The position numbers and the translations under genes were made by a program. A stretch of 10,748 nt of DNA. It comes from Pigoraptor vietnamica. Lineage: Eukaryota; Opisthokonta; Filasterea. The notes under the pieces are model-generated. The model made no database searches, was not told the DNA's origin, and saw only the letters and a program-made list of their open reading frames with translations. Positions 1-9,216 of the stretch are shown here, piece by piece; within the stretch, counting starts at the first letter, position 1, and each line of letters opens with the position of its first letter. The stretch lies in NCBI GenBank assembly GCA_943704525.1, contig CALSCQ010003970.1, forward strand, positions 1 to 10,748, given 5' to 3'.

Positions 1-21
1 CCCCCCCCCCCCCCCCCCCCC
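1..21. repeat. poly-C run at window edge
   Basis: A run of 21 C residues opens the window and stops abruptly at ordinary sequence. No gene reads through it. It fits a contig end, an adaptor or tailing artefact, or a collapsed homopolymer, and means that the upstream part of the first gene is missing here. Confidence 0.8.
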
Positions 22-94
22 AAGAGCTGTCGTATTTTTACTTTTCGTTTGTGGCGTTCGTTCTCACTGCCGTGTACCGTATCGCATTGAGCAG

Positions 95-1827
95 AAGTGC
101 GCCATCGAGAGCCAGTCGATCTCGAAGGAGGTGGGGATTTGTTTCCGTGTCGGTCGACTGTCCGGGTGGCCCTCGTCTTTCATGCATTGGCTGATGACTG
201 ACATACGTCGCATTGCGCAGTCGGCCGACATGCTGCACTGCCTCGCCGCTGGCCTTGTGGCTCTGTGCGGAACCCTGTCGAAGAACGCGCGGCTCGAGGA
301 GCTCGCAAGGGCGGTGCGTTTTTTCCCCCTGCAGTTCCCTTCTTTTGCGGGCGATGTTCGTTTTTTTATTTTTATTTTTTTTTTGTAACGCTGACATGTG
401 CTGCTCTGTTGCAGGTGAATGAGCGACGACAAAAGCCAGACAGTCCCATTGGCTACGCGGGCATCGCTTTCGACGAGACCGTCCGTGCCGCCGAGGGGTG
501 AGCGCTTGCATCGAGATTGAGCCTTGTTTAGGGGTTGTTGATGAGCCTGTGCTGTCCCCACTTCCGCGCAGAGCGATCGACGGACCCAAGAAGCCTGCTG
601 TCGTCGTGACCCTAGACGAGGCGCCGGCGGGGGCGACGCCGCACAGCCCTTCGAGCGACCGCCGCGGTGAGACCGGCGCTGTGGACGAGGAGGCTTCTGG
701 TCGCGCGGCGCTCGGCGCGGAGGGTGCGGACGCAGTGTTTTCGGTCGCCGCCCTCGTGGAAGCGCTTATGGCGGACCAGACGCTGCGAAAGCGCTTCCAG
801 GATATTGTGTCGCTTCTCGTGCAGCCGTACAAGCCCGAGGCCGTCGCCGGTGGGTGATGTTGTAACTCATTCGCTGATTGTGTGAAGACGCTCACTTTTT
901 GCACGCACAACTCATCGCAGCTTCCTCGGACCGCCGGGTCAAGTCGCGTCACAACAAGAGTTCGTCGCTTGGTAACGCGCATCGTATGACCATTGCGACG
1001 GTGAGTGGCCCGTTAATCTTCGGCGCTTGATGCTTCGTGTGCTTAGTCGCGCTGTGATTGTCTCTTCAGGATTACTCACGCGACAGCGTGGAGTTGACTG
1101 CGAACGTTTTCAAGAAAATTGTCGGTGCGTGTCCGTGTGTATGTATGTGCGTTCGTGAGGGTTGCGTGAAGTGGTTGGCCGTACTTTCGCACGGAAAGTC
1201 TGAGGGCCGCGCGTGGAGTGTCACAGCAGATGTGCTCCATTCTCATGTCTTGTGTGCGGGTGTTTCGTTTGCAGTTGCGAAGAAAAATAAGTCCACCTCT
1301 AAGCGGGTCCTCAAGGACGAGGTGCTCACGAACTTCGCCGAGCTCTCGTTTGCCGATGTCTGCGGCAAAATTGAAACTAAGGTGTGGCCTGGTATGCTTT
1401 GTGTGTGTGCAGAAATTGTTTGAAGCCGCAAAACCCTGATCGCCCCTTTCGTCTTGCCAGTCGTCCGGACTGCAGGGGAAGCTCGACGCACTCCTCGACG
1501 TGTGTGCAGTGTGGGTACTTAGCTCGCTTCTGTTCGATGTGTGTGCAGTGTGGGGGCTTGGCTCGCTTCTGTTCGATGTGTATGCAGTGTGGGTGCTTGG
1601 CTCGCCTTGCTTGTCGACACGCCCCCACTGGGACTCTGTATTACTAGTCAGACCAACGGGACTGTTGTGTTTGCAGTTCGGCGGTGGATGACTCGCACGG
1701 ACCCGACGGTGACGAAGGGCGCCATTCCGTGTCGTCGGCCACCCCCACAACACGGCTTCCCGCAATGGCCGAGCTCTCGCCCCACTGCCTGCTTGTGATG
1801 CGAATGCCCGCCATTTATACCTATTGA
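95..1827 (+). CDS. unrecognised nine-exon gene, 5' partial
   Basis: Exons read: 95-130, 221-313, 415-497, 572-849, 921-1000, 1070-1124, 1275-1381, 1461-1501 and 1677-1827 (stop TGA 1825-1827). All eight introns are GT..AG, most with a pyrimidine-rich 3' end, and every junction preserves phase, giving 307 residues without a stop; that consistency is the main evidence. The 5' end lies outside the window: the AG at 93-94 looks like an acceptor. The protein has a helical N-part (SADMLHCLAAGLVALCG, then KNARLEELARAVNERR), a low-complexity acidic/alanine stretch, a helical block (MADQTLRKRFQDIVSLLVQP), a basic Ser-rich stretch, KKNKSTSKRVLKDEVLTNFA, and an acidic Ser/Thr-rich tail. No signal peptide or known domain is seen. 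I do not recognise the family. It converges with the F-box gene downstream. Confidence 0.72.
1497..1613 (+). repeat. 39-bp tandem repeat, three units, in last intron
   Basis: Three units start at 1497, 1536 and 1575 (period 39). Each begins GAC/GAT followed by GTGTGTGCAG or GTGTATGCAG, then a GTGTGG...CTTRGCTCGC tail; the third unit diverges at its end. Because 39 is a multiple of three, each copy carries the same possible donor (GTGTGC or GTATGC) in the same phase. The upstream exon frame stays open through all copies until TGA at 1689-1691, so retention of the intron would add a hydrophobic 13-residue repeat (type FDVCAVWGLGSLL). Confidence 0.9.
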
Positions 1828-2011
1828 CGAATAATGAACGCGAATCGGGTGTCCACGAAACGGTTCTCTTTTTCGTTGTTGCGTTGGTTTGGAAATTTGG
1901 ACGCCTTAAAAATTATATTAAACATGCAGCCAGTTACAGGAGGTGCGACATCGCACGCGCCATTGTGCCACTCAGTGATAGAAATAACTGGCCGCATGCA
2001 ATGTAGCGCAT
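1828..2011. other. convergent intergenic region
   Basis: This 184-bp gap between two convergent stop codons is clearly more A+T-rich than its flanks (for example around 1905-1925). It probably holds both 3' untranslated regions and polyadenylation signals; no canonical AATAAA stands out. The frame of the upstream gene stays open past its TGA until TAA at about 2033, which is probably chance. Confidence 0.5.
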
Positions 2012-2932
2012 TCATTTTTGCCCCGTTATTCTAAGGCCCTTTAGCGCGAGCTCGCCCTCATTCATCGCCAGCCATTCCTTCGCCCACCAGCTCCCCTCGT
2101 CCACTGCCGCAGTTCGAATCAACGCAACGCCCCTCGCCTCGTCACGCGACACTCCCTTGCCTTTGTAGTGACAGTAGCCGAACATAAACATCGCGCCAAA
2201 GTGGCCCATCGCAGCCGCCCTCCCAAACTGCGCCGCCGCCGCAGGGGCGTCACGTATCACGCCCGGCCAGTCGAAATCGCCAATGAGGATCATTCCGTGG
2301 TAGTACATCCCCGCCGCACAGCCGCCGTTTGCAGACGCGGCATAGAGCGAACACGCCCCCGCTTTGTCACTCTTGAACGAGCCCCATATTTCGCGGCAAA
2401 ATCCCATCTCAAAAGCACGCACAGGGTCGCGCTCGTCGCCAGCAAGAAGGAGAGACACACTCGCACCCGAGGCAGCATATTGCTTCTCCGACTCCATCCA
2501 GTTGCGATCGCCGCCCCATCTCTGAGCGTGCAACAAGTAGAGCGACAGGTGGGCGCGCGCCTTCTCCATTTCGGTCGCACTCTCGTCCGCGACCGCCTCT
2601 TCGAAGAGAGCCCGCGAGCGTTTAAATTCGAACGGTGGAAAGTGAAGCGCCCTCACCGCACACTCAAAGGGGCGCAGCACGAGGTTCCCCGCGGGAATGC
2701 GCGCCTTCACCTCCTCGCAGAATGTGGCGTCCTCGAAATACCTGCGAGTGCACAGCGACGACAGGCGATACAAGCGCTCGCAGCAAAGGAGGCGAAAGAG
2801 ACGACCGCACGTTTTGGCCAGTGCGCCCTTCTCGCCATTCGTCAGGTAAGGCAGCACGTGGACAACAATCGTCTCCGGTGGCAGCGTGTCGATGTTCGGC
2901 TGGGCTGAGGACCGATAGAGAGAAGCAGCCAT
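2012..2932 (-). CDS. F-box protein with Sel1-like repeats
   Basis: An intact single-exon frame of 306 residues. Residues about 14-55 (DTLPPETIVVHVLPYLTNGE, then a Leu/Cys-rich helix with KTCGRLFRLL) fit an F-box, which in known proteins binds Skp1 in SCF ubiquitin ligases. Residues about 120-285 contain helical Sel1/TPR-like repeats; the clearest are GGCAAGMYYHGMIL...AAAQFGRAAAMGH (203-244) and HFGAMFMFGYCHYKGKGVS...GVALIRTAAVDEG (244-280), with the typical A..G...A...LG.....G.GV.D..A....AA..G pattern. No signal peptide or transmembrane segment. The ATG at 2932 is chosen because it directly precedes the F-box. By inference it recruits a substrate through the repeats; the substrate is unknown. 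The stop is TGA. Confidence 0.85.
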   Translation of the reverse strand: MAASLYRSSAQPNIDTLPPETIVVHVLPYLTNGEKGALAKTCGRLFRLLCCERLYRLSSLCTRRYFEDATFCEEVKARIPAGNLVLRPFECAVRALHFPPFEFKRSRALFEEAVADESATEMEKARAHLSLYLLHAQRWGGDRNWMESEKQYAASGASVSLLLAGDERDPVRAFEMGFCREIWGSFKSDKAGACSLYAASANGGCAAGMYYHGMILIGDFDWPGVIRDAPAAAAQFGRAAAMGHFGAMFMFGYCHYKGKGVSRDEARGVALIRTAAVDEGSWWAKEWLAMNEGELALKGLRITGQK

Positions 2933-3136
2933 CGCTGAGAATCGAAAAGCGCCGTCGAGAATTCACAACATACGGCTACTGGGGAAATGAGCCCTCGGTC
3001 CGTCGCAACCTGAGCTGCGGGGATGCAAGAAAGCGTGCTACTATTGTAAGCGACGGCGAACTGCCGACAGCGCATGACAGCCCGCCATTCAGAGCATGAT
3101 GGGATCACGTTACAATGGGCCGCGTAACAAAGAGAT

Positions 3137-3209
3137 ATTGAGCACAAAACGACGACGCAACACACGGCGAAGAGGGTGGGCATTGAACACAAAACGACGA
3201 CGCAACACA
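3137..3209. repeat. direct repeat, two copies, 45-bp spacing
   Basis: ATTGAGCACAAAACGACGAC at 3137 recurs as ATTGAACACAAAACGACGAC at 3182; the identity continues through GCAACACA, 27 of 28 positions, in the same orientation. It lies about 205-270 bp upstream of the F-box gene start. It could be a recent small duplication or a pair of binding sites; there is no evidence for function. Confidence 0.85.
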
Positions 3210-3474
3210 GCGAATGCGAGAGCATGATATGCGCATTCAGCGCCAAAGTGCCAGACTGACTGTCTGAGAGTGCAGTCACGCGAGGCCCCGTGAGGGATGA
3301 TGAATCAACAGCCTCCAAAATTCACTTACTCTGCTCAAGCGACGCACATGTATTCGACGGCGCAGAATGGCCCAACTGCGCGAACAGGTCAAAGGAGAAA
3401 TCAGTCGTGGCGATGAATATTGAATGTTACACTTCATGTTACGCCTTCAACAACCCGACTGCGACACGCGCACA

Positions 3475-3795
3475 CAACTGACACATACACCGCACACACA
3501 CCGTAACACTGCAGCTGCTGCACACGCACTTACACATACCGTGCACAGCGACACACACACAGGGCACGAGGTCACTGACGCACATATCACCGGCACACAC
3601 TCCATCGCTCCCACACGTACACGCATACCACGCACACGCACACGCACACGCACACGCACACGCACACGCACACGCACACGCACACGCACACGCACGCGCA
3701 CACGCACACGCACACGCACACGCACACGCACACGCACACGCACACGCACGCACTCGCACACACATACACGCACACACACACACACACACACGCAC
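3475..3795. repeat. CACGCA hexanucleotide and CA microsatellite
   Basis: Degenerate CA-rich sequence begins near 3475. An almost perfect CACGCA hexamer array fills about 3619-3750, with one interruption (CGCGCA) near 3695, and is followed by a (CA)n stretch to about 3792. It ends about 55 bp before the histone deacetylase ATG. Alternating purine-pyrimidine tracts like this can adopt Z-DNA; any promoter role here is inference. Confidence 0.95.
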
Positions 3796-3847
3796 GGCAC
3801 TCCTCGCTCACGCACCCCGTCCTCCCGCCTGGGGCCGGGCTCTCAGT

Positions 3848-5006
3848 ATGTACATCACACCGCACCCACTCTCGTCGGCGGCGGACGCTATGCATGCGCA
3901 TTGCTTTGTCGAAGGACACATCGAATCACCGCAGCGCCTCACCGCAGCGTTCGATGCCGTGCGCGCTGCTTCGCTGTCGTCGCAAGAGGCGTTTCACTTT
4001 CTGCATGGCCGGCAGTGCACCGACGACGAGATACGTCTGGCGCACTCGGAGCGCATGCTGGTTGCATTTCGTCAGCTCGAATCGGGCGACGTGTCCGCCG
4101 CCGAGTGTTTGGAGTGTTTTCCGTCGTCCCGCAGCGTGACTGTGCTCGGCGGCGGACACTGCGCGTGCGGCGCGCTTTGCTGCTGGCTGTGTGCTCGAGT
4201 TGCTCGAATGCATTGCATCGTCATCGCCGCCGCTAAACTTATCTGCGGATCGCAACGCCGCCGCCGCTGACACTTCCGACGTTCTCGCCGATGGTCCTGT
4301 AACAGCAGCTGTGCCCTCCAACGCTGACAGCGCGATCGCTTCTTCGCGCCCGCCGCTCGTGCGCGCACTTGCACTGGTACGCCCTCCCGGCCACCACTGC
4401 ACACGCACGCACTCTAGTGGCAACGGAATCCTGAACAATGTCGCGATCGGCGCCATGTTCGCCGCGCGCGTGCTACACCGGCGCGTGCTAGTGGTCGACA
4501 TCGACGTGCATTTTAATGGCGGCACCAGCGACATTGTGGCGGACGCCGACTCGATTCTCGTGGTGGACGTGTTTGGCGCGCGTGGGCAGGAGGTGTTGGC
4601 GCGTGCTCGGCAGCAGGGCCGTCGCTGGCAGGTGTGCGAGCATTTCGACAACACCATTGCATTGAACGTGGCTTTGCTGTCGTCGTGTGCGGGCGACCGC
4701 GAGTATTTGAGCGATGCCATCGCCGGCGAAATCGAGCGCGCCGCACACTCGCATCGACCCGACGTCGTGTTGGTGAGCTGCGGGCTCGATGCTGCGCAGG
4801 GCGACGATGAGGGATTTGCGCTGACGGCGCACGGCTATGGCGCGCTAGTGCGACGCCTTTGAACAGCGGTACCACCTGTGGTTCCAGTGCTCGTGGTGCT
4901 TGAGGGAGGCTACAAGCTGGACGTTGTCCACGCGTGCGTCAAGGAGATTGTGATGGCGTTATCAGAGATTGCCGGCCCACCCGGCTATTCGCTCGAGAGA
5001 GTGTAA
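3848..5006 (+). pseudogene. class II-like histone deacetylase, frame-disrupted
   Basis: This family removes acetyl groups from lysine using a zinc ion. From ATG 3848 the reading shows HIESPQRL (N-terminal HPE.P.R motif), then needs one base skipped near 4150-4154 (GGCGGCGG) to enter the frame with DTARAARFAAGCVLELLE, which matches the family's AAR.AAG helix. There follow RPPGHH (catalytic His pair), SGNGILNNVAIGA, DIDVHF (zinc Asp and His; the usual second His is Phe), and GLDAAQGD (third zinc Asp). An in-frame TGA at 4860-4862 precedes VLVVLEGGY, which carries the transition-state Tyr motif; the frame ends at TAA 5004-5006. An in-frame GT..AG intron (4136-4199) could also bypass the frameshift but would delete the AAG helix. 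No in-phase intron was found for the TGA. Pseudogene, or two sequencing errors. Confidence 0.8.
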
Positions 5007-5302
5007 AGCCCAGAACGTGTTTGTCTCATTACCAGCGTCAGATGCCCAATTGAATGATGGTGGCGAGAGTATGGCGTTGCATGGGATGAAACTGCAGGGC
5101 GGTAGGTGCTTAGAGGGCATAATGGAGCCACAGATGCCAGTGGGCTTCCGTAGCTAATCTGCGACTGGAAATGACTACCTTATGGTCAGACACAACATGA
5201 ACTGCCAAAAAGTTGCCGTTGTCGACGAACTGTCTCCTCGGCAGATGCCCCCCCACCCCCGTTCCCCCCTCCGCACCTAAATTGAAGCACAGTTGCATTC
5301 AT
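5007..5302. other. intergenic, no gene seen
   Basis: This 296-bp gap separates the convergent histone deacetylase and MYND-finger genes. Only short frames without recognisable features are present. It includes a C-rich stretch at about 5248-5275 close to the MYND gene's 3' end. Confidence 0.5.
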
Positions 5303-5934
5303 TCATCGCCCCGTCTGCGAACCCCCCGAGTGCCGTGCCCTGCACACCGGACGATGTTCTTGCCACGCTGCCTTCTGACACTCACGCGAGCAGTATCGCT
5401 CGACGAGGCACCCCGCGCACTTCTGCAGCTTGGTGCCGCTGTTCCCGCACGAAGCGCATGCGCGGGGATGCAAAGCATCGCTCGATTTGTCGCCCGTCGG
5501 TGTGGATGCTAGGGTGGCATTCGGAGAAGCCGTCGGTATTTTCTCTTTTGTGGTTGCACTTTGAGGCGTCAACGGGGCAGTCGCTCGCGAAGGAGGTGCG
5601 GCCCGCGGTAGTGTGGGGGATAGAAACGAGACACCCTGTCACAGGTGTGCGCGGGGAAGAAAGAAGAGAGGCACTCAGAATCGACGAACAACAGCGAAAG
5701 AAGCTGGCAAAGTGGCCCATGGCCATCAAAGAGGAGCACGCATTCGTTGAAAATGGACGAACAAACAACAGCCAAAGGATGAAACAGAGAATGAGGAGGT
5801 GGCCACATGTACAGTGCAGCGACCACGCACCAGCCGCCGCAGAGCATCCGCAGCGTTCGCCGCCTGCTCGGCCGACATCGACTCTTGAATGCGCAACTTG
5901 ACCTCGTCCCACTCTTGCAGTACCCCAATAATGC
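5303..5934 (-). CDS. MYND zinc-finger protein, C-terminal exons
   Basis: Terminal exon 5303-5635 (stop TGA) reads from a GACAG acceptor in phase 0. The preceding exon 5831-5934 encodes a 34-residue helix ([20 protein letters not shown] region) and ends CTG|GTGCGT in the matching phase, so the 195-nt intron 5636-5830 is well supported. The C-terminus holds a full MYND finger: C..C (CASC), C..C (CAGC), then [18 protein letters not shown], giving the C-C-C-C-C-C-H-C ligand set. MYND fingers normally bind proline-containing peptides in transcriptional or signalling complexes, or accompany SET, ankyrin or other domains. The N-terminal part is not established: the exon at about 6022-6095 joins in phase only in a less protein-like frame. 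Confidence 0.75.
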
Positions 5935-6099
5935 CTGGGACAGAAGAGCGGCCGGTAAATGCACAGAGACGCGCAGACGCGCACACAGACACAGAGGAGG
6001 TCAGCGGGATATACACTGGCCCACCTTGAACTCTTTGATCGTGCGAAACACGGACGCAACAAACACGAGCTTGTGGCCACAAATCTCGCAGCGGCTCGA

Positions 6100-8600
6100 G
6101 TGACTTTGATGACGGGCTTAATTAACGTCCACCACCACGCCCACGACGAAGGCAAAGCCGAGGATTTCCGGCCTGCCAACTCACACAGTCGCACATCGCG
6201 ATCGGGGCGTTTGTGCGGCAGATCACCCAGTAGTGCGAGCCTGATGCTGCGGGCGCAAGGGGAGCGGGTGTTACAAGCTTCACGCGCGTGCACAAGGGTG
6301 TGCACCGCCGACGGGAACGAAGTGACAACAGAATGCTGCAGGCAGGCAGCACACACCCATCAACGACATTGTCCGGGGACAGGAAGGACGGCCTTGATGG
6401 ACACCACACCAAGTTGCGCAGGTTGTGCGCATGCTGCTCGTTCTTCACTGCACGTACTGTAGGCCCGCCGCGAGCAGCGCCGCGTGGGGGACGCTGTCAT
6501 CCAGCAACGTCTTCATCGACCCCGGCCCATTACCAGACACGCCGCCAGAGCGGGTGCCATCGAGCGCACGGTCGGAGGCAAGTGCTGCCACCGACCGTCT
6601 TCTCGACCTCGAGCTCGATCAACGTGCATGGCTTCAGTTACGCAGCGCGCGGAGCCACTTAAGCAAGAACTGCACGTCGTCGGCGTAGTTGGTGTCCCAC
6701 GTCTGCTGCACGCCCTCGAGCCCGTGTGCGCACACAGTGCGGCGCACGGTGGCGATTCCAAACTGTTCAGTTGAGTGATGTCGTGGACTAACCCTCCCGT
6801 ACGTCGCCATCACACGCACCGACCATTGTGCGACGTCAGCCGAGAGAGACCGAGGACGAACGCGACCGCAATGAAAGGCAGAAGCATGCGCACGGTCGCA
6901 AATGTGCCCCACCAGTCCGCAGCGGGTTTGCCGTACCAGGGGGGCACGTGCTCGCTCAGTTTAGCAAGAGTTCGCAAGAGGTTCGAGGCCGGGCCCAACC
7001 GCTCTTCGAAATATTGATGGGACAAACCAAAAACGAACTCGTGCGACTGTGCGAGATACTCCCCGTCGAATTGGAAGCTCCGTAAGCAAAATTTTCGCTC
7101 TCCTGCCACTCCTTCGCAGTTCATTCCGGCGGCGGTGTGTCGCTTTTGAGGTACGGCAGGTCCTCCGCGTCGCCGCGGCACATATAAAACCCCATCGAAA
7201 CCGACGCCGACGCGCCGAAAGATGGGAAGAAGAGGACGTCGAACGCTGGTGTGCGGCGCGGGTCGCTGAGACTGAATGGCGTCGATGAACTGCACAAACG
7301 CCGTGACGTCCTCGAAATTTACGAAACGACGACGAGCGGATCGAGCTGTGAGTCGTGCACGCGTGTGAGATGAAGCCCTCGAGTGCCGAAAAGCCTGTGC
7401 TGCAGGACGAGGGTGCGCAAGGCGACGTTGGCAACGCGCTCTGCAGTCTGCCGTGACTGACACACGGGGCAATCGTTGGCGCTGGTGCACGTACACCCTG
7501 GACGTTCAAGCATGCTGCCATTGAGCTCTCAGCCATGCCCACGGCGCAGCAGGTATTGCGTCGCTGCCGGCTACAGCGTCCGCATGGGCTGGCTGCACGT
7601 TGCGTGCATGCGCCACATCGTTGGCAATGCCGAGAGCGTCCAGAACGACGTCCGGCTGCGTTCGGCCCACTTTGTGGGCGTGCGCGAGCATAAACGACGT
7701 AGTTGAAGAGGACGGCCGGAGCGAGGTGGGCACGCACGTTCTCCACTTGCGCAACGGCATGAATGTATGGCAGAGACTCTGCGGGCGACACCCAATCGCG
7801 GCCCCCGTCGCCGACCAGCGCGTCCACGCAGCGCGCGTGCATGGCCGGGCACTCGGCCAGATTGCTGTAGAGGTGAAGGAACGCCACGCATGCAGTCGAC
7901 GCGCGTCGGTTCGGCGGCGATGTGACGCCGTCCCCCGATCCCCTGCCGCCGGCGCCGGGCAGAGTAGAGTGCCGTTCGGAGTGCCGCGTCCTCCCGCAGC
8001 GCCGCCATAGCAGACGGGCTACACAGCCGCTCGACGACAGAGGGCAAATACGACAACGAGTTGCGAGGCGGCATCCCACCACTCAGATCCCTCGTCCTCC
8101 GGCTCGTGTGCGTCACCGCTGCTGCCAGTCCGCGCCACGTGGTCGCCCACTTGGCGGGATTGCCGTCAACACCAGAGTCGCGAGTGCCTGCGCGGCTGCC
8201 AATCTCGCGCGAGAGTGCGACGGCGTATGTTACGCAGCCACTCGCGTATGCGGCGCTCGGACTACACGAAAGAACAGAGGAATAGATGGAGGGGAGAAAG
8301 AGGCAATGCCACTGCCAGTTGAGTGCCTTGTAGGGCACGTAGCACACGACCTCACATTGTCAAAAAGAAAAGAAAAAAGACCCGGGCACCACACGCACCT
8401 TCGCATCGATCTCCTCCCGATGCCACGAAGGCGCGCGCGGGTTCCCCCCTCTGCACTATGTGATCCACCGCCATGTTGATGGCCACTTGCAGCGCATCAG
8501 ATGCCGTGCATACGCAGTGCGATGCGCATCCCAGCGCCTGCCCGTATAGTCGTCCGCGCCATTGCCCCTAAACGTGGCCAAGTAGAGGCGCCGGCGCACA
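6100..8600 (-). pseudogene. coding-like minus-strand region with repeated frame changes
   Basis: Segments that look like real protein occur in order on the minus strand but not in one frame: about 8495-8583 ([20 protein letters not shown]), 8399-8504 (ALQVAINMAVDHIVQRGEPA), 7960-8261 (PPRNSLSYLPSVVERL), 7690-7890 (CVAFLHLYSNLAECPAMHAR), 7560-7705 (KVGRTQPDVVLDALGIANDV), 7320-7460 (QTAERVANVALRTLVLQHRL), 7230-7320 (FEDVTAFVQFIDAI), 7120-7220 (DVLFFPSFGAS...GDAEDLPYLKS), 6815-7080 (including a transmembrane helix MLLPFIAVAFVLGL), 6635-6765 (TWDTNYADDVQFLLKWLRAL) and 6440-6600 (TLIELEVEKTVGG, DDSVPHAALLAAGLQYV). One intron (8262-8398, GTGCGT..TAG) is plausible. Many changes fall beside short homopolymers and lack splice signals, so decay or indel errors are likely. 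It may be more than one gene, possibly joined to the MYND exons. Family not recognised; membrane location is inferred from the single helix. Confidence 0.45.
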
Positions 8601-8627
8601 ATGCCGTGGAGAGGGGGCCTGCCATTG

Positions 8628-8736
<109 letters not shown>

Positions 8737-8744
8737 CTCTCTAG

Positions 8745-9083
8745 TGGAGTCGATGGACACACGTCTATGATTTAAGCTCGCCCGGCCTGATCGGCCAGGA
8801 GCTAATTACTAGTTATGCACAACGTCGGGTGATTCCGGCATGCGGTTGGTTCGCGTACAGCCCGCCTGGCGGTTACTGCGAGACCCCCAAGTCGCCCATT
8901 GCGTTTGTGCAGCTTAAGTGCGGCTCGACCGTGTATTCGGGAAGCACGTCGGCATGTTGCAACGGCACAACGGTCTACAATCAAAAGTCACATACGTGCA
9001 CAAATGGGGTCGTCGTCTCGAGGACGTGCAATGGCAAGGCAATCGGTAGCACTGAGCGGTGCGTCTCCAACAACATCTGGTAG
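8745..9083 (+). CDS. cysteine-rich, galaxin-like terminal exon
   Basis: An open frame of 112 residues ends at TAG 9081-9083. It has no ATG, and a TAG at 8742-8744 that doubles as a splice acceptor lies immediately upstream, so I read it as a 3' terminal exon; the upstream exon was not found. From residue 33 it is Cys/Gly/Asn/Thr-rich: [56 protein letters not shown] and RCVSNN. The spacing Y-x(5)-(C)C-N-G-x(2)-V-Y-N-x(5)-C-x-N-G resembles galaxin-type repeats of extracellular proteins. A secreted or surface location is inference, because no signal peptide is in view. It could instead be a stand-alone fragment. Confidence 0.5.
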
Positions 9084-9123
9084 GCACGGGCCGCCGCGCC
9101 ACCCCGGTACTTGCTTTTCTGTA

Positions 9124-9216
9124 CTTAGAGCGTGTCCCGCTTCGCGGCCCGCAGGAATCCGCCGGTTACCATCATGGTGTCCGCGCTCTTAGAAGCCGTT
9201 CGGGCCCCTCTGTCAC
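9124..9216 (+). mobile_element. left inverted repeat of a 1.4-kb unit
   Basis: The outer 41 nt (9124-9164, beginning CTTAGAGCGTGTCCCGC) match the reverse complement of 10482-10522 at 40 of 41 positions. Weaker similarity continues inward to about 9216 (GGTGTCC, CGCTCTT, CCTCTGT.ACA). The arm is partly self-complementary (CTTAGAGCG against CGCTCTTAG; ACCATCATGGT), so it can fold back. Confidence 0.85.

Larger units (their letters stand above)
2933..3847. promoter_or_regulatory. divergent intergenic region between F-box and HDAC genes
   Basis: The two flanking genes point away from each other, so this 915-bp gap should hold both promoters. No convincing TATA box or coding exon was seen. It contains a 45-bp-period direct repeat (3137-3209) and a long CACGCA/CA microsatellite ending about 55 bp before the HDAC start codon. 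Frames through the microsatellite encode only Arg-Thr or Cys-Val repeats and are not genes. Confidence 0.5.

Noticed and set aside
38-982. 314-codon minus-strand frame
   Set aside because: It is antisense to the phase-consistent exons and introns of the first gene, and its composition (Ser/Arg/Ala-rich) is typical of a G+C-rich shadow frame.
1076-1765. 229-codon minus-strand frame with a His-Thr-Ala-rich 13-residue repeat
   Set aside because: The repeat is only the reverse strand of the 39-bp intronic repeat, and the frame crosses spliced exons of the plus-strand gene.
1825-2035. Extension of the first gene past its TGA to TAA near 2033
   Set aside because: The stretch is A+T-rich with untranslated-region character, and no independent support for reading TGA as sense was found in this gene.
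2168-2908. 246-codon plus-strand frame
   Set aside because: Antisense shadow of the F-box gene; Arg-rich and without domains.
4136-4199. In-frame GT..AG intron as the full explanation of the deacetylase frameshift
   Set aside because: It restores the frame but removes the conserved AAR.AAG helix that is encoded within it; kept only as an alternative.
3424-4236. Long plus and minus frames through the CACGCA array (Arg-Thr, Cys-Val repeats)
   Set aside because: All are translations of the microsatellite open in every frame; they have no protein-like sequence outside it and overlap the histone deacetylase.
6022-6095. CEICGHKLVFVASVFRTIKEF (minus strand, split by more than one frame upstream) as a RING-CH or zinc-ribbon finger
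   Set aside because: Only one Cys pair is visible, no partner Cys/His set was found upstream, and this frame does not join the next exon in phase.
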